A stretch of DNA of 52,199 nt. It comes from an uncultured Ilumatobacter sp. GTDB lineage: Bacteria; Actinomycetota; Acidimicrobiia; Acidimicrobiales; Ilumatobacteraceae. The position numbers were made by a program, and so were the translations under genes. Under the pieces are notes generated by a model. The model did no database searches and was not told the origin of the DNA. It saw only the letters and a list, made by a program, of their open reading frames with translations. Every line of letters starts with the position of its first letter. The first letter of the stretch is position 1. The stretch lies in contig CALCXK010000030.1 of NCBI GenBank assembly GCA_937905835.1, forward strand, positions 1 to 52,199. The letters run 5' to 3'. Below are positions 41,227 through 49,759 of this stretch, piece after piece.

Positions 41227-41261
41227 TTACGGATGGGGTCAGGCCCCTTTCGTAACTATCT
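41221..41261. repeat. REP-like palindrome, copy 3, between convergent genes
   Basis: Core AGTTACG ... GGGGTCAGGCCCC ... CGTAACT lies at 41225-41257, and the outer arms extend to 11 perfect bp (AGATAGTTACG/CGTAACTATCT). Compared with copies 1 and 2, one G-C pair in the arm is replaced by A-T on both sides, a compensatory change. Both flanking genes end with TAG inside the arms, so it is well placed as a bidirectional terminator. Confidence 0.82.
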
Positions 41262-41738
41262 TGACGGCTTGCGCATGAGGCTGACCTCGATGCCGTGCGA
41301 CGTTTGCTGGCCGACTTCGACAAAGCCGTGCTTCTTGTGGAACGCAAGTGACGGTTCGTTCGGCGGGTCGATGTTCACCTCGAGCGTGAGCCCTGTTGCA
41401 TCAGCAGCGGTCAGCCGACGCTCGACCTCGGTGTAGAGCAAACTCCCGAGACCCTTGCCTTGTGCCGAGGCATTGAAAGCCACGCGGTCGAGATACCAGT
41501 CGGTGGGGTAGCGCTCCATGAACCACGCGTAGTTGATGGAGTCGTAGGACGAACCGGGCGCGAGCGCGAGGCAGAACCCGGCAACTGCTCCGTCGGCTTC
41601 GACGACGAGTCGCGCAGCACACTCGTTCACGATGAATCGCAGTCGCCCGAGGTCGAGGTCCCCGACCTTGGGCACATTGGCCTGGTTGATCTCGAATACC
41701 TGCCGCAGATCGGCCTCGACCATGTCCCGAATCGTCAC
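41256..41738 (-). CDS. GNAT family N-acetyltransferase
   Basis: This 160-residue acetyltransferase has the acetyl-CoA binding motif A as AQGKGLGSLLYTEVE and the C-terminal motif B segment PSLAFHKKHGFVEVGQQ. The N-terminal part (MTIRDMVEADLRQVFEINQ) is typical of GNATs acting on small molecules or protein N-termini. No substrate can be inferred. It converges on the amidase gene and diverges from msrA across a strong hairpin at 41766-41819. Confidence 0.88.
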   Translation of the reverse strand: MTIRDMVEADLRQVFEINQANVPKVGDLDLGRLRFIVNECAARLVVEADGAVAGFCLALAPGSSYDSINYAWFMERYPTDWYLDRVAFNASAQGKGLGSLLYTEVERRLTAADATGLTLEVNIDPPNEPSLAFHKKHGFVEVGQQTSHGIEVSLMRKPSR

Positions 41739-41765
41739 TCTGCAGACCGTAACGAGTGCCGCCAG

Positions 41766-41819
41766 CTGTTTGCGTGACGAAATTGGTGCTCATCCCAACC
41801 AATTTCGTCACGCAAACAG
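41766..41819. repeat. Perfect inverted repeat with 22-bp arms
   Basis: Arms 41766-41787 and 41798-41819 are exact reverse complements around a 10-base loop. The repeat lies between the divergent starts of the GNAT gene (41738) and msrA (41853), so it is not at a gene end. It may be a regulatory element or a small mobile-element relic. Confidence 0.85.
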
Positions 41820-41852
41820 GTCTGGCGAACTGGACTTGCGTATCCTGATGCC

Positions 41853-42494
41853 ATGCACTCGGCCATGATCGCCCCTGACGAGGCCCTGCCCGGCCGTGAC
41901 GAAGTCATGCAGGTGCCCGAGGAACACTTCGTCAACGGCAACCCGCTCGCGGGTCCCTGGCCCGACGGCATGGAGATTGCCGTTGTCGGAATGGGCTGCT
42001 TCTGGGGCGCCGAGCGGCTCTTCTGGCAGCTCGAGGGCGTCTACTCGACCTTTGCCGGGTATGCCGGTGGCTTCACGCCGAACTGTACTTACGAAGAGAA
42101 CTGCACAGGCCGTACGGGCCACGCTGAGGCCGTCGGCATTGTGTTTAATCCGGCAGTGATCAGCTTCGAGCGGATTATGCAGGTTTTCTGGGAAGAGCAC
42201 GACCCCACCCAGGAAATGCGCCAGGGGAACGACATCGGCAGTCAGTACCGCACCGGTGTGTGGGCTACGCAGCCGAGCCAGCTCCCGGTTATCGAAGCGA
42301 CCAGGGTTCGCATGCAGGATGGCCTTGACGCGATGCGCAAGGGTCAGATCACCACCGAAGTCGGATCGATCGACTTCGAAACAGACTTTTACTACGCCGA
42401 GCCGTATCACCAGCAGTATCTCGCCAAGAACCCGAACGGCTACTGCGGGATCAGAGGCACGGGCGTCAGCTGCCCGATCGGGGTACAGTCATAG
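41853..42494 (+). CDS. msrA: Peptide-methionine (S)-S-oxide reductase
   Basis: MsrA reduces methionine-S-sulfoxide in oxidised proteins. The 213-residue protein has the catalytic GMGCFWGAERLFW with Cys49, followed by VYSTFAGYAGG, GHAEAV, FWEEHDPTQEM and QYRTGVW. A C-terminal cysteine region (YCGIRGTGVSCPIG) provides candidate resolving cysteines. It resembles the longer E. coli-type MsrA with an N-terminal extension. No msrB is adjacent. The ATG at 41853 is used; upstream lies the 22-bp-arm hairpin. Confidence 0.94.
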   Translation: MHSAMIAPDEALPGRDEVMQVPEEHFVNGNPLAGPWPDGMEIAVVGMGCFWGAERLFWQLEGVYSTFAGYAGGFTPNCTYEENCTGRTGHAEAVGIVFNPAVISFERIMQVFWEEHDPTQEMRQGNDIGSQYRTGVWATQPSQLPVIEATRVRMQDGLDAMRKGQITTEVGSIDFETDFYYAEPYHQQYLAKNPNGYCGIRGTGVSCPIGVQS

Positions 42495-42542
42495 CCGCAA
42501 CCCCGCAAATTGCGAGGCTGAGCAACGACGAGGGAGAACACC

Positions 42543-42713
42543 ATGGGTTTGTTTGACAAGGTAAAAGGTATGTTCGGCAAGGCCAAGGACAAGACCGACG
42601 ACGCCGTCGAGGCCAACAGCGACAAGATCCCTGACGACGTCGAAAGCAAGTACGACGAGGTCAGCGAAGCCGCCGAGACGATCATTCCGGGCGAAGACGC
42701 ACCGAGCGAATGA
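42543..42713 (+). CDS. Small charged protein, Rv0909/MT0933 antitoxin-like
   Basis: This 56-residue ORF begins MGLFDKVKGMFGKAKDKTDD and ends in an acidic tail. The lysine- and aspartate-rich amphipathic start is like that of the small actinobacterial proteins annotated as MT0933/Rv0909-like antitoxins. A ribosome site AGGGAG stands a few bases before the ATG. No toxin gene adjoins it: msrA is upstream and a CoA transferase converges downstream. An antitoxin role is therefore doubtful, and it may be a free small protein. Confidence 0.75.
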   Translation: MGLFDKVKGMFGKAKDKTDDAVEANSDKIPDDVESKYDEVSEAAETIIPGEDAPSE

Positions 42714-42733
42714 GTCGCTGCGGCTGATCGGTC

Positions 42734-43885
42734 CTAGCGACTGTCCCAGCCGCGTGCTGCGATCTCGGCGCCATCAGCGTCGAGGCCTCGGCCCGCCCAC
42801 CTGAGCGATCCGGGTGTGGCAGACAATCGAGCGATCACACTCTGCATCGGGGTGCCATCCAAGCCGTCTGGAACGGTTTCGATGGTGCCCCGATGTGCAT
42901 AGTGGGGGTCGCTGGCGATCTCGGCCATGTCGAGAACTGGGCCGATCGCCGCATCGGCTGCAGTGAATGCATTGACCACTTCGGCCTGCGTCCGCAGTAC
43001 ACACCAGTCGGTCATGATCGCCTCGAGATCTGCACGATGCTCGGTGCGTCCGACAAAGGTCGTGAATCGCTCGTCGTCTTTGACACCGAGCAGGTCCAGC
43101 ACCCGGGCCGCCACCGAATCGCTGCTCGTCGATACCGCGACCCACTTGCCGTCGCTGCACTGATACGTCCCTCGCGGCACCGTGTACGGCAGGCCCGCGC
43201 CGAGCCGAGGCTGTTGTTCGCCTGCCACCGCGAAGAGTGAGGCAAGCGGCCCCATCATGTGGAACATCGTCTCCAATAGGTTTGCATCGACGACCTGGCC
43301 GACACCCGAGTGCAGTGCGACCATGGTGGCGAATGCGGCGCACAGGCCCGTCGCTTCGTCGGTCAGCGCAATCGGTGGGAGGAGCGGCTGACCTCCCGGC
43401 TCACCGGACAGGGCGACGAGCCCGGACATGGCCTCGGCAATTGTCGCGAAGCCCGCACGGGAGGCGTACGGCCCGTCTTGGCCGAACCCGGACACTCGTG
43501 TGATGACCAGCTTTGGGTTGCGAGCCAACAAGACATCCGGCCCGATGCCCAGCCGCTCGAGCGTTCCCGGACGTGAGTTTTCTACGAGCACGTCGGCCTC
43601 GTCGAGGAGCCAAAGCAAGGTGGCGCGGTCGGCGTCGTCTTTCACGTCGAGCACGGCCGTCCGCTTGTTGCGGTTGACCAGCTTCCACCACAAGCCCTCG
43701 CCGTCGCGCGGGTCGCGCCAGGCCATGTTGCGCAGGCTGTCGCCGCCCGGTCGCTCCACTTTGATCACGTCGGCGCCGAAGTCGGCGAGGTAGCGCGCAC
43801 AGTTCGGCCCGGCCAGCACCGTCGACATGTCGATGACTCGCAGGTCGGCCAGTGGCCCGGTCCGTTCGCCGGGCGGTCGACTCAT
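42734..43885 (-). CDS. CaiB/BaiF family CoA transferase
   Basis: This 383-residue class III CoA transferase has the expected start LRVIDMSTVLAGPNCARYLADFGADVIKVE and the NRNKRTAVLD motif. The catalytic aspartate is D176 in ALTDEATGLCAA. Family members move CoA between carboxylic acids such as formate/oxalate, carnitine or bile acids, or act on alpha-methylacyl-CoA. The frame is open to 44035, but the ATG at 43885 overlaps the upstream aminotransferase stop as ATGA. The substrate is not deducible. Confidence 0.88.
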   Translation of the reverse strand: MSRPPGERTGPLADLRVIDMSTVLAGPNCARYLADFGADVIKVERPGGDSLRNMAWRDPRDGEGLWWKLVNRNKRTAVLDVKDDADRATLLWLLDEADVLVENSRPGTLERLGIGPDVLLARNPKLVITRVSGFGQDGPYASRAGFATIAEAMSGLVALSGEPGGQPLLPPIALTDEATGLCAAFATMVALHSGVGQVVDANLLETMFHMMGPLASLFAVAGEQQPRLGAGLPYTVPRGTYQCSDGKWVAVSTSSDSVAARVLDLLGVKDDERFTTFVGRTEHRADLEAIMTDWCVLRTQAEVVNAFTAADAAIGPVLDMAEIASDPHYAHRGTIETVPDGLDGTPMQSVIARLSATPGSLRWAGRGLDADGAEIAARGWDSR

Positions 43886-45045
43886 GGTGTCCAGCTCGCG
43901 ATCGCCGAGCACGCTTCGTCGAGGTCGGGGGCCTCGCCGGCGTAGGAGAAACGGATGTACTGGTGCCCGCGAGCTCGGTCGAAGTCGATACCGGGAGTGC
44001 AGGCCACACCAAGTTCTTTGAGCCATCGCTGGCAAAGGTCCATCGACGACAACCCGATGTCGGTCGTGAACTGTGGGACGTGGGCATAAATGTAGAACGC
44101 GCCGTCGGCCGGTGCGATGTCGGTGATTCCTGCCGCACCCAGGCCAGACAGCATCACTCGCCGGTTGGCCCGGTACCGAGCAACATGGCCCTCCAACTCT
44201 TCAGTTGCGTCAAGGGCGGCCAGCGCAGCAACTTGCGATACGTGTGGAGCGCAGATGTACATGTTCTGTTGCAAGCGTTCGACGACGGCGACGAGATGGT
44301 CGGGGACCACCATCCAACCGATCCGCCAGCCCGTCATCGAGAAGTACTTCGAGAAGCTGTTGATGACGATGGCGTCGGGCGCGTGGTCGAGCATCGGCGG
44401 GGCGATCCCGTCGTCGATGATGCCGTGGTAGATCTCGTCAGCAACGATCGCGATGTTGTGGTTGGCGCAGTAACGGGCGACTTCGGCGAGTGCGTCGGCA
44501 GACAGCACCGTTCCGGTCGGATTCGACGGTGAGGCGAGCACGAGCCCGTCGAGATGACCTGCTTCGCTCAGATGTCTCGCAGTCGGGGCCCACCGGCTCT
44601 CGGGTCCGACGGGAATCGGCACTGCCTCAATGCCAAGTGCGATGAGTGCGTTCCGGTAGCAGGGATAGCCCGGCTCGATGACCCCGACCCGCTGGCCGGG
44701 CTCGAACAGCGTGAGGAAGGCCAGTGAGAATCCGGCGGACGCCCCAGCGACGACCACGATTCGGGACCGATCGAGCGGCCGCGCCGCCGATGCACCGAGT
44801 CCGTTGTGTCGATCGGCAAGACGTTCCCGGAGTTCTGACAAACCGGTTGCGTTCGTGTAGCCGAGCGGACTGTTGAGGGCGCCGATCACTGCCCGGCGGG
44901 CGGTCTCGGGAAGCCCTGTCGCAGGTTGACCGACTTCAAGGTGCATGACGCGATGGCCGGCTGCCTCGCGGGCGCCTGCTGCTCGACTCATTGCCATGGC
45001 ATGAAATGGCGGGACCTGTGCGGCGCGCACCGCTGCTTGGATCAC
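43882..45045 (-). CDS. Class I/II PLP-dependent aminotransferase
   Basis: This 387-residue fold-type I aminotransferase has GYTNATGLSELRERLAD, LASPSNPTGTVL and VADEIYHGI. The PLP lysine is K233 in NSFSKYFSMTGWRIGW. It is a different subgroup from the transaminase at 39.2 kb. It is coupled to the CoA transferase downstream, so the pair may act on the carbon skeleton of one amino acid: transamination, then CoA transfer. That is inference from operon structure only. About 200 bp upstream contain no supported gene. Confidence 0.87.
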   Translation of the reverse strand: MIQAAVRAAQVPPFHAMAMSRAAGAREAAGHRVMHLEVGQPATGLPETARRAVIGALNSPLGYTNATGLSELRERLADRHNGLGASAARPLDRSRIVVVAGASAGFSLAFLTLFEPGQRVGVIEPGYPCYRNALIALGIEAVPIPVGPESRWAPTARHLSEAGHLDGLVLASPSNPTGTVLSADALAEVARYCANHNIAIVADEIYHGIIDDGIAPPMLDHAPDAIVINSFSKYFSMTGWRIGWMVVPDHLVAVVERLQQNMYICAPHVSQVAALAALDATEELEGHVARYRANRRVMLSGLGAAGITDIAPADGAFYIYAHVPQFTTDIGLSSMDLCQRWLKELGVACTPGIDFDRARGHQYIRFSYAGEAPDLDEACSAIASWTP

Positions 45046-45245
45046 ACGTGAAGTGTGGCAGCTGTGCGGGCCGTGTGCGAAATGAGAAGGAGCTGCCCCT
45101 CAGCGTGTTTCTGCCAGGTCGGCTGTACACAGTGTTGACATCGAATGCAGACGTTGTGGCCCCAGGACGCTTGGATTTGGTCGAACATCAGATGATAAAA
45201 ATGAGCGCTTTCGGCAAGCTGAATCGCTGATCGAGCGGTGATTGC

Positions 45246-47111
45246 TCAGTTCGGAACGACGAGATCACCTGCTTGCAATTGGTGGGCATAGCGCCCGCCG
45301 GCTGCAAGCAGTTCGTTGTGTGTACCGATCTCGGCGATCCGCCCGTTTTCGATGAATGCGATGCGGTCGGCGCTGCGAATTGTTGACAGGCGATGCGCGA
45401 TGACGAGCGCAGTGCGTCCTTCCATCGCGTGTTCGAGCGCGGCTTGAATGTGCGCTTCATTGTCGTTGTCGAGGTGACTTGTTGCTTCGTCGAGAATGAT
45501 GATGGCGGGATCCTTCAGCAGCAGGCGGGCGATCGCCAGCCGCTGCTTCTCGCCGCCGCTCAGCCGATAGCCACGCTCGCCGACGATGGTGTCGTAGCCG
45601 TCGGGTAGTGCGGCGATCGTGTCGTGGATCCGAGCGGCCTTGGCCGCCGCGATGACCTGGCCGTCGGTGGCTGACTGGTCGGCGTAGCGAAGGTTGTCGC
45701 CGATCGATTCGTGAAACAGGTGCGGGTCCTGTGACACCACGCCAATTGTGGCTCGCAACGAATCGAGCGTGAGGTCGCGAACGTCGTGTCCGTCGATACG
45801 AACCGCTCCGCTCGTAACGTCGTAGAGGCGGGGGAGCAGCGAGATCGTGGTCGACTTCCCGGCACCAGATGCCCCGACAAGGGCGAGTGTTTCGCCCGGT
45901 GCGATCGTCAGCGACAGCCCGTGCAGTACGTCGACGTCCGGGTCCGTGTCACCGCCGAGGCCGGCGTTCTGCTCCATCGTGGGAATCGCCGAGTCGGCAG
46001 CTGGTGGGTATCGGAAGATGACGTTGTCGAACTCGACGCCACCGCGTGGGGCGACGAGGTCGATCGCACCTGGCTTCTCTTGGATCGCCTCCGGCGCATC
46101 GAGCACTTCGAAGACACGTTCGAAGCTGACCATTGATGTCATCAGGTCGACGCGTGCGTTGGTCAGCCCAGTCAGCGGCTGGTACACGCGAGTGACGAGT
46201 GCGGCCAGTGCGACGAGCGTGCCGGCGGTGATGTCGCCGTCGACGACCATAAGTGCACCGATGCCGTAAATGGCGGCGGTGCCGATTGCCCCGACCAGCC
46301 CGAGAGCAACGAAGAACACTCGCCCGTAGATCGCTGACTGGATTCCGGTGTCACGGACACCGCGGGCACGACTCTCGAAGGCTTCACGCTCACGTGGACC
46401 GGAGCCGAACAGCTTGACAAGGGTGGCACCAGAGACGTTGAAGCGCTCGGTCATCTGGGTGTTCATCGCGGCATTGTGGCCCATCTGCTCGCGCGAGATT
46501 CCCTGCAGCCGCCTGCCGACCCGACGCGCTGGAACGATGAAGAGCGGCAACACGATCAGCGTCAGCAGCGTGAGCCGCCACTCGAGGGCGAGCATCGCGG
46601 CCAACGTGGTTGTCAACACGATGACATTGCTGACCACACTGCCGAGTGTGCTTGTGACGGCCGACTGGGCGCCGACGACATCGCTGCTCAATCTGGACGT
46701 GATCGATCCGGTCGGTGTCCGCGTGAAGAACGCGATCGGCATGCGTTGGACCTTCGCGAACAGAGCGCCGCGCAGGTCATAGATGAGGCCTTCACCGACT
46801 CTTGAGCTGCACCAGCGCTGCACGATGGCAAGCCCAGCGTCGGTGAGCGCCGCGATTACAGCGATCGCCGCCAGCATCTTGATGGCGTCGCGGTCCTTGT
46901 TCGGTATTGCGTTGTCGATGATTTCCCGCACGACGAACGGAGGCACCAAGGCGAGAAGCGCAGCAACGAAAATGGCGGTCAGAAACAGGGCAATCGTTCG
47001 ACGGTAAGGACGAGCGAATACCCAGACGCGCTGGAACGTGCCGTCGGCCAGCTTGACGCCGTCGAGGGAGCCCTTGTCGCCGGGCATCATGTGGTGGGGA
47101 GACATCCGCAT
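45246..47111 (-). CDS. ABC exporter, fused permease/ATPase
   Basis: This type IV (MsbA/LmrA-like) half-transporter of about 621 residues works as a dimer. Six transmembrane segments lie in the first 330 residues (FLTAIFVAALLALVPPFVV, IVLTTTLAAMLALEW, VFFVALGLVGAIG and others). The nucleotide-binding domain has Walker A GASGAGKSTT, signature LSGGEKQRLAIARLL, Walker B AIIILDEATSHLD and the H-loop IAHRLS. The frame is open to 47243; the ATG at 47111 or 47105 is a better start. The substrate could be a lipid or a drug. It diverges from the secreted peptidase gene. Confidence 0.92.
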   Translation of the reverse strand: MRMSPHHMMPGDKGSLDGVKLADGTFQRVWVFARPYRRTIALFLTAIFVAALLALVPPFVVREIIDNAIPNKDRDAIKMLAAIAVIAALTDAGLAIVQRWCSSRVGEGLIYDLRGALFAKVQRMPIAFFTRTPTGSITSRLSSDVVGAQSAVTSTLGSVVSNVIVLTTTLAAMLALEWRLTLLTLIVLPLFIVPARRVGRRLQGISREQMGHNAAMNTQMTERFNVSGATLVKLFGSGPREREAFESRARGVRDTGIQSAIYGRVFFVALGLVGAIGTAAIYGIGALMVVDGDITAGTLVALAALVTRVYQPLTGLTNARVDLMTSMVSFERVFEVLDAPEAIQEKPGAIDLVAPRGGVEFDNVIFRYPPAADSAIPTMEQNAGLGGDTDPDVDVLHGLSLTIAPGETLALVGASGAGKSTTISLLPRLYDVTSGAVRIDGHDVRDLTLDSLRATIGVVSQDPHLFHESIGDNLRYADQSATDGQVIAAAKAARIHDTIAALPDGYDTIVGERGYRLSGGEKQRLAIARLLLKDPAIIILDEATSHLDNDNEAHIQAALEHAMEGRTALVIAHRLSTIRSADRIAFIENGRIAEIGTHNELLAAGGRYAHQLQAGDLVVPN

Positions 47112-47245
47112 GTTGACCACGCTAAGGGTTGTCGGACGACTCGCCCCGCCGGCCAGCGCCTCAGTTTTTGATAGTCCTTGTCGTTTACTGAATGATATTT
47201 GACCGAAGATCTTGCTCCGCGGAACCGCTCGTACGCTGTGCACTC

Positions 47246-48799
47246 ATGCGGTGGACCTCTGCACTCCTGACGGGTGCGCTCGTGATCACCAGTTGCACTG
47301 GCAGCGATACTCCGCCAGCACCAAAGACTCGCGAGATCAACGCGATCCCGACGAGCACCACGGTGCCCATGTTCACCACGGCACAGCCGGGCGACACGCT
47401 GGCGCCGCCGGCCATTCCGCTGGAGCCGCTCGACTACGAAATTGAGTGGACTGAGCTGGGCGGGAACGTTGATGAGGGGCGGCTCACAGTGCCCCTCGAC
47501 TATGCCAATCCCCAGGGCGAAACCATTGAGCTGTATGTGACGCGGCACCGAGCTGATCCTGACGGTCGGATTGGTTCCCTTCTGGTCAACAACGGCGGCC
47601 CCGGTTCGCCGGCAAGCACGATGGGGCTGAACGCAACGAGCTGGTTCCTTCCAGCGATCACGGAACGATTCGATGTGGTCGGGTGGGATCCACGCGGCAC
47701 CGGGGTGAGCGGCGGAGCCGTCGATTGCATCGACGACGCGGAGTACGACGAGTTTTTCGCGACCGGTGACATCACCCCGGACGACAGTTCCGAGAAGGCT
47801 GATCTCGTTCGGCTTGCCGAAGAGTTCGCGATGCGCTGCGAAGAACGAGTTGGCCGGGCACTGCAGTACATCGGGACCAACAACTCGGCGCGCGATATGG
47901 ATGCGATTCGTCAGGCGCTGGGCGAAGGCCAGGTGTCCTACTTTGGATTCAGCTACGGCAGTGAGCTTGGGGCTGTGTGGGCCACGTTGTTCCCAACGAC
48001 GGTGCGGGCAGCAGTGTTTGACGGAGCCGCTGATCCGAACGCCGACTCGACCGAGAGCACGCTGCAACAGTGGATCGGCTTCGAGAATGCCTTGAACACG
48101 TTCCTCGCCGAATGCAGCGCCACTGCGTCGTGTGCATTCCACAACGGCGGTGACGCGGAGAGCGCCTTTGACGCGCTGTTCGTACAACTCGACAAGTCGC
48201 CGCTTCCGGGACCGGGCGGTCGTGCTGACATCAACCTCGGCGTCGCGGTCACCGGTGTGGTTCGGGCAATGTATTCGGACCGGTTCTGGCCGGAACTCGA
48301 ACGGTCACTCAACAACGCCCAATCTGGCGACGGAGCTGGGCTGCTTGCACTCCAAGATGATTACTACCAGCGGGGTGCCGACGGGACCTACAGCAACTTG
48401 CTCGAATCATTTCAGGCGATTTCGTGCGCCGACGACCCGGAACGGCTGACCGTCGAGGAAGCGGATCAACAGGCTGAGGTCCTGATTGGAGCGGCGCCCC
48501 GCCTGTTCCCGTACAGCACGGGCTCGTACACGTGCAGCTTCTTTCCTGCTGCCATTGATCCGCGGGTCGACGTCACTGGCGTTGGCGCAGGCCCGATCGT
48601 GGTCGTCGGCACGACCGGTGACCCGAGCACGCCCCTCGACAGCAGCCGCCGTATGGCAGCAGCGCTCGAAGACGGTCGCCTCGTGGTCGTCGAGGCAAAC
48701 CAGCACACCGGCTACCGAGTCAACAGCTGCATCGAAGACACCATCCACAGTTACCTGATTCAGCTCGAGGCCCCCGACACCGAGACCGTCTGCGGCTGA
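47246..48799 (+). CDS. Secreted alpha/beta-hydrolase, tripeptidyl aminopeptidase-like lipoprotein
   Basis: This 517-residue exported serine hydrolase has a signal peptide with lipobox LVITSCTG. The oxyanion region is NNGGPGSPAS, and the nucleophile elbow is GFSYGS with Ser236. The late segment VVVGTTGDPSTPLDSSRRMA belongs to the TAP-like C-terminal domain and carries the catalytic Asp, with His in NQHTGY near the end. This is the SlpD/SlpE/tripeptidyl-aminopeptidase family common in actinobacteria. The frame is open from 47192, but the ATG at 47246 sets the signal peptide properly. Confidence 0.88.
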   Translation: MRWTSALLTGALVITSCTGSDTPPAPKTREINAIPTSTTVPMFTTAQPGDTLAPPAIPLEPLDYEIEWTELGGNVDEGRLTVPLDYANPQGETIELYVTRHRADPDGRIGSLLVNNGGPGSPASTMGLNATSWFLPAITERFDVVGWDPRGTGVSGGAVDCIDDAEYDEFFATGDITPDDSSEKADLVRLAEEFAMRCEERVGRALQYIGTNNSARDMDAIRQALGEGQVSYFGFSYGSELGAVWATLFPTTVRAAVFDGAADPNADSTESTLQQWIGFENALNTFLAECSATASCAFHNGGDAESAFDALFVQLDKSPLPGPGGRADINLGVAVTGVVRAMYSDRFWPELERSLNNAQSGDGAGLLALQDDYYQRGADGTYSNLLESFQAISCADDPERLTVEEADQQAEVLIGAAPRLFPYSTGSYTCSFFPAAIDPRVDVTGVGAGPIVVVGTTGDPSTPLDSSRRMAAALEDGRLVVVEANQHTGYRVNSCIEDTIHSYLIQLEAPDTETVCG

Positions 48800-48975
48800 C
48801 AAGGGGATCAAAGGGCGCGGTCATCCGTCGTGGAAACAACAGCTGCGACGAACGACCGCATGAGCTATCTACACCTCGCTGTTCGGTCCGAGGGTGATTG
48901 CAGCGGCGTGGGGCCGACCCTGGCCATCGGCGGGCGTCCACAGACGTGATCCGTGGACGCCCGCAAACGTCAGCG

Positions 48976-49063
48976 CGGAAGGCGTGGGATTCGAACCCAC
49001 GGAGGCCCAGAAGACCTCAACAGTTTTCGAGACTGTCCCATTCGTCCGCTCTGGCAGCCTTCC
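48976..49063 (-). tRNA. tRNA-Ser(CGA)
   Basis: Acceptor GGAAGGC/GCCTTCC with discriminator G, no encoded CCA. The anticodon loop CTCGAAA gives CGA. The T-loop is GGTTCGAATCC-type and there is a long class II variable arm. On both sides (48800-48975 and 49064-49291) no gene was seen. Confidence 0.95.
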
Positions 49064-49291
49064 GTTATCAAGGTTAGCGGTGAAAATTCTGGAGCGGAAT
49101 CTGCGCGCGAATATCCACCAGTGATTTCGATGCCCCACGGAACCTTCCGTTCAAGCTGGCAACGCTGCGGACCGTTGGCTTCATCACCACTCGCTGCGAG
49201 CTCGGCCCCGGGGTTCTGGTGCCGCTGCTGGCGATCGTTCTTGATGAGCTGATCTGCGTGGTCGACCCCGCCAGCGCACCAGCAGAGGCCG

Positions 49292-49759
49292 TCAACGGCG
49301 AGCGCGGAAAAACGAGCGCAGCAGTTCCGCCGCCTCATCGGCGCACGGCCCGATTGTTGTCGGCACGCGATGGTTCAACACCTGGCCGTCATGGATGCCG
49401 AAGTTACTCATGCACGCACCTGCTTTGGGGTCGGGCGTTGCATAGACCAGCCGCCCCAAGCGAGCGTTGACGCAGGCTCCGGCGCACATGGTGCACGGTT
49501 CGAGCGTGACGAACAGTGAGCAGTCGTTGAGGCGCCAGTGGCCGACTTCGCGGGCCGCATCGCGTAGCGCCAACAGTTCGGCGTGGGCTGTGGGGTCGCC
49601 GGTCAGCTCACGCTCGTTGTGTCGAGCAGCGATGATCTGGCCGTTGCGCAACACCACGGCGCCCACGGGGACGTCGTCGTGTTCAAGCGCAGCTCGCGCT
49701 TCGTCGATTGCCAGTTGCATGGTGTCGATGTCAACCGGCTCGAACGCTGCGGTAGTCAT
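49292..49759 (-). CDS. tadA: tRNA adenosine(34) deaminase
   Basis: TadA deaminates A34 of tRNA-Arg(ACG) to inosine; that tRNA is encoded in this window at 38820. The 155-residue protein has zinc site residues His59 and Glu61 in TAHAELLAL and Cys89/Cys92 in EPCTMCAGAC. The N-terminal PVGAVVLRNG and C-terminal SNFGIHD segments are typical. The frame runs back through the tRNA-Ser(GGA) gene, but the ATG at 49759 fits the family. Its A is the final A of the encoded CCA of that tRNA, so the mRNA must start in, or be cleaved from, the tRNA transcript. Confidence 0.93.
   Translation of the reverse strand: MTTAAFEPVDIDTMQLAIDEARAALEHDDVPVGAVVLRNGQIIAARHNERELTGDPTAHAELLALRDAAREVGHWRLNDCSLFVTLEPCTMCAGACVNARLGRLVYATPDPKAGACMSNFGIHDGQVLNHRVPTTIGPCADEAAELLRSFFRARR

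Noticed and set aside
45075..45230. 51-codon forward frame from a GTG between the aminotransferase and ABC exporter genes
   Set aside because: Composition is plausible and a TTGACA-like hexamer lies near, but there is no homology or clear ribosome site.
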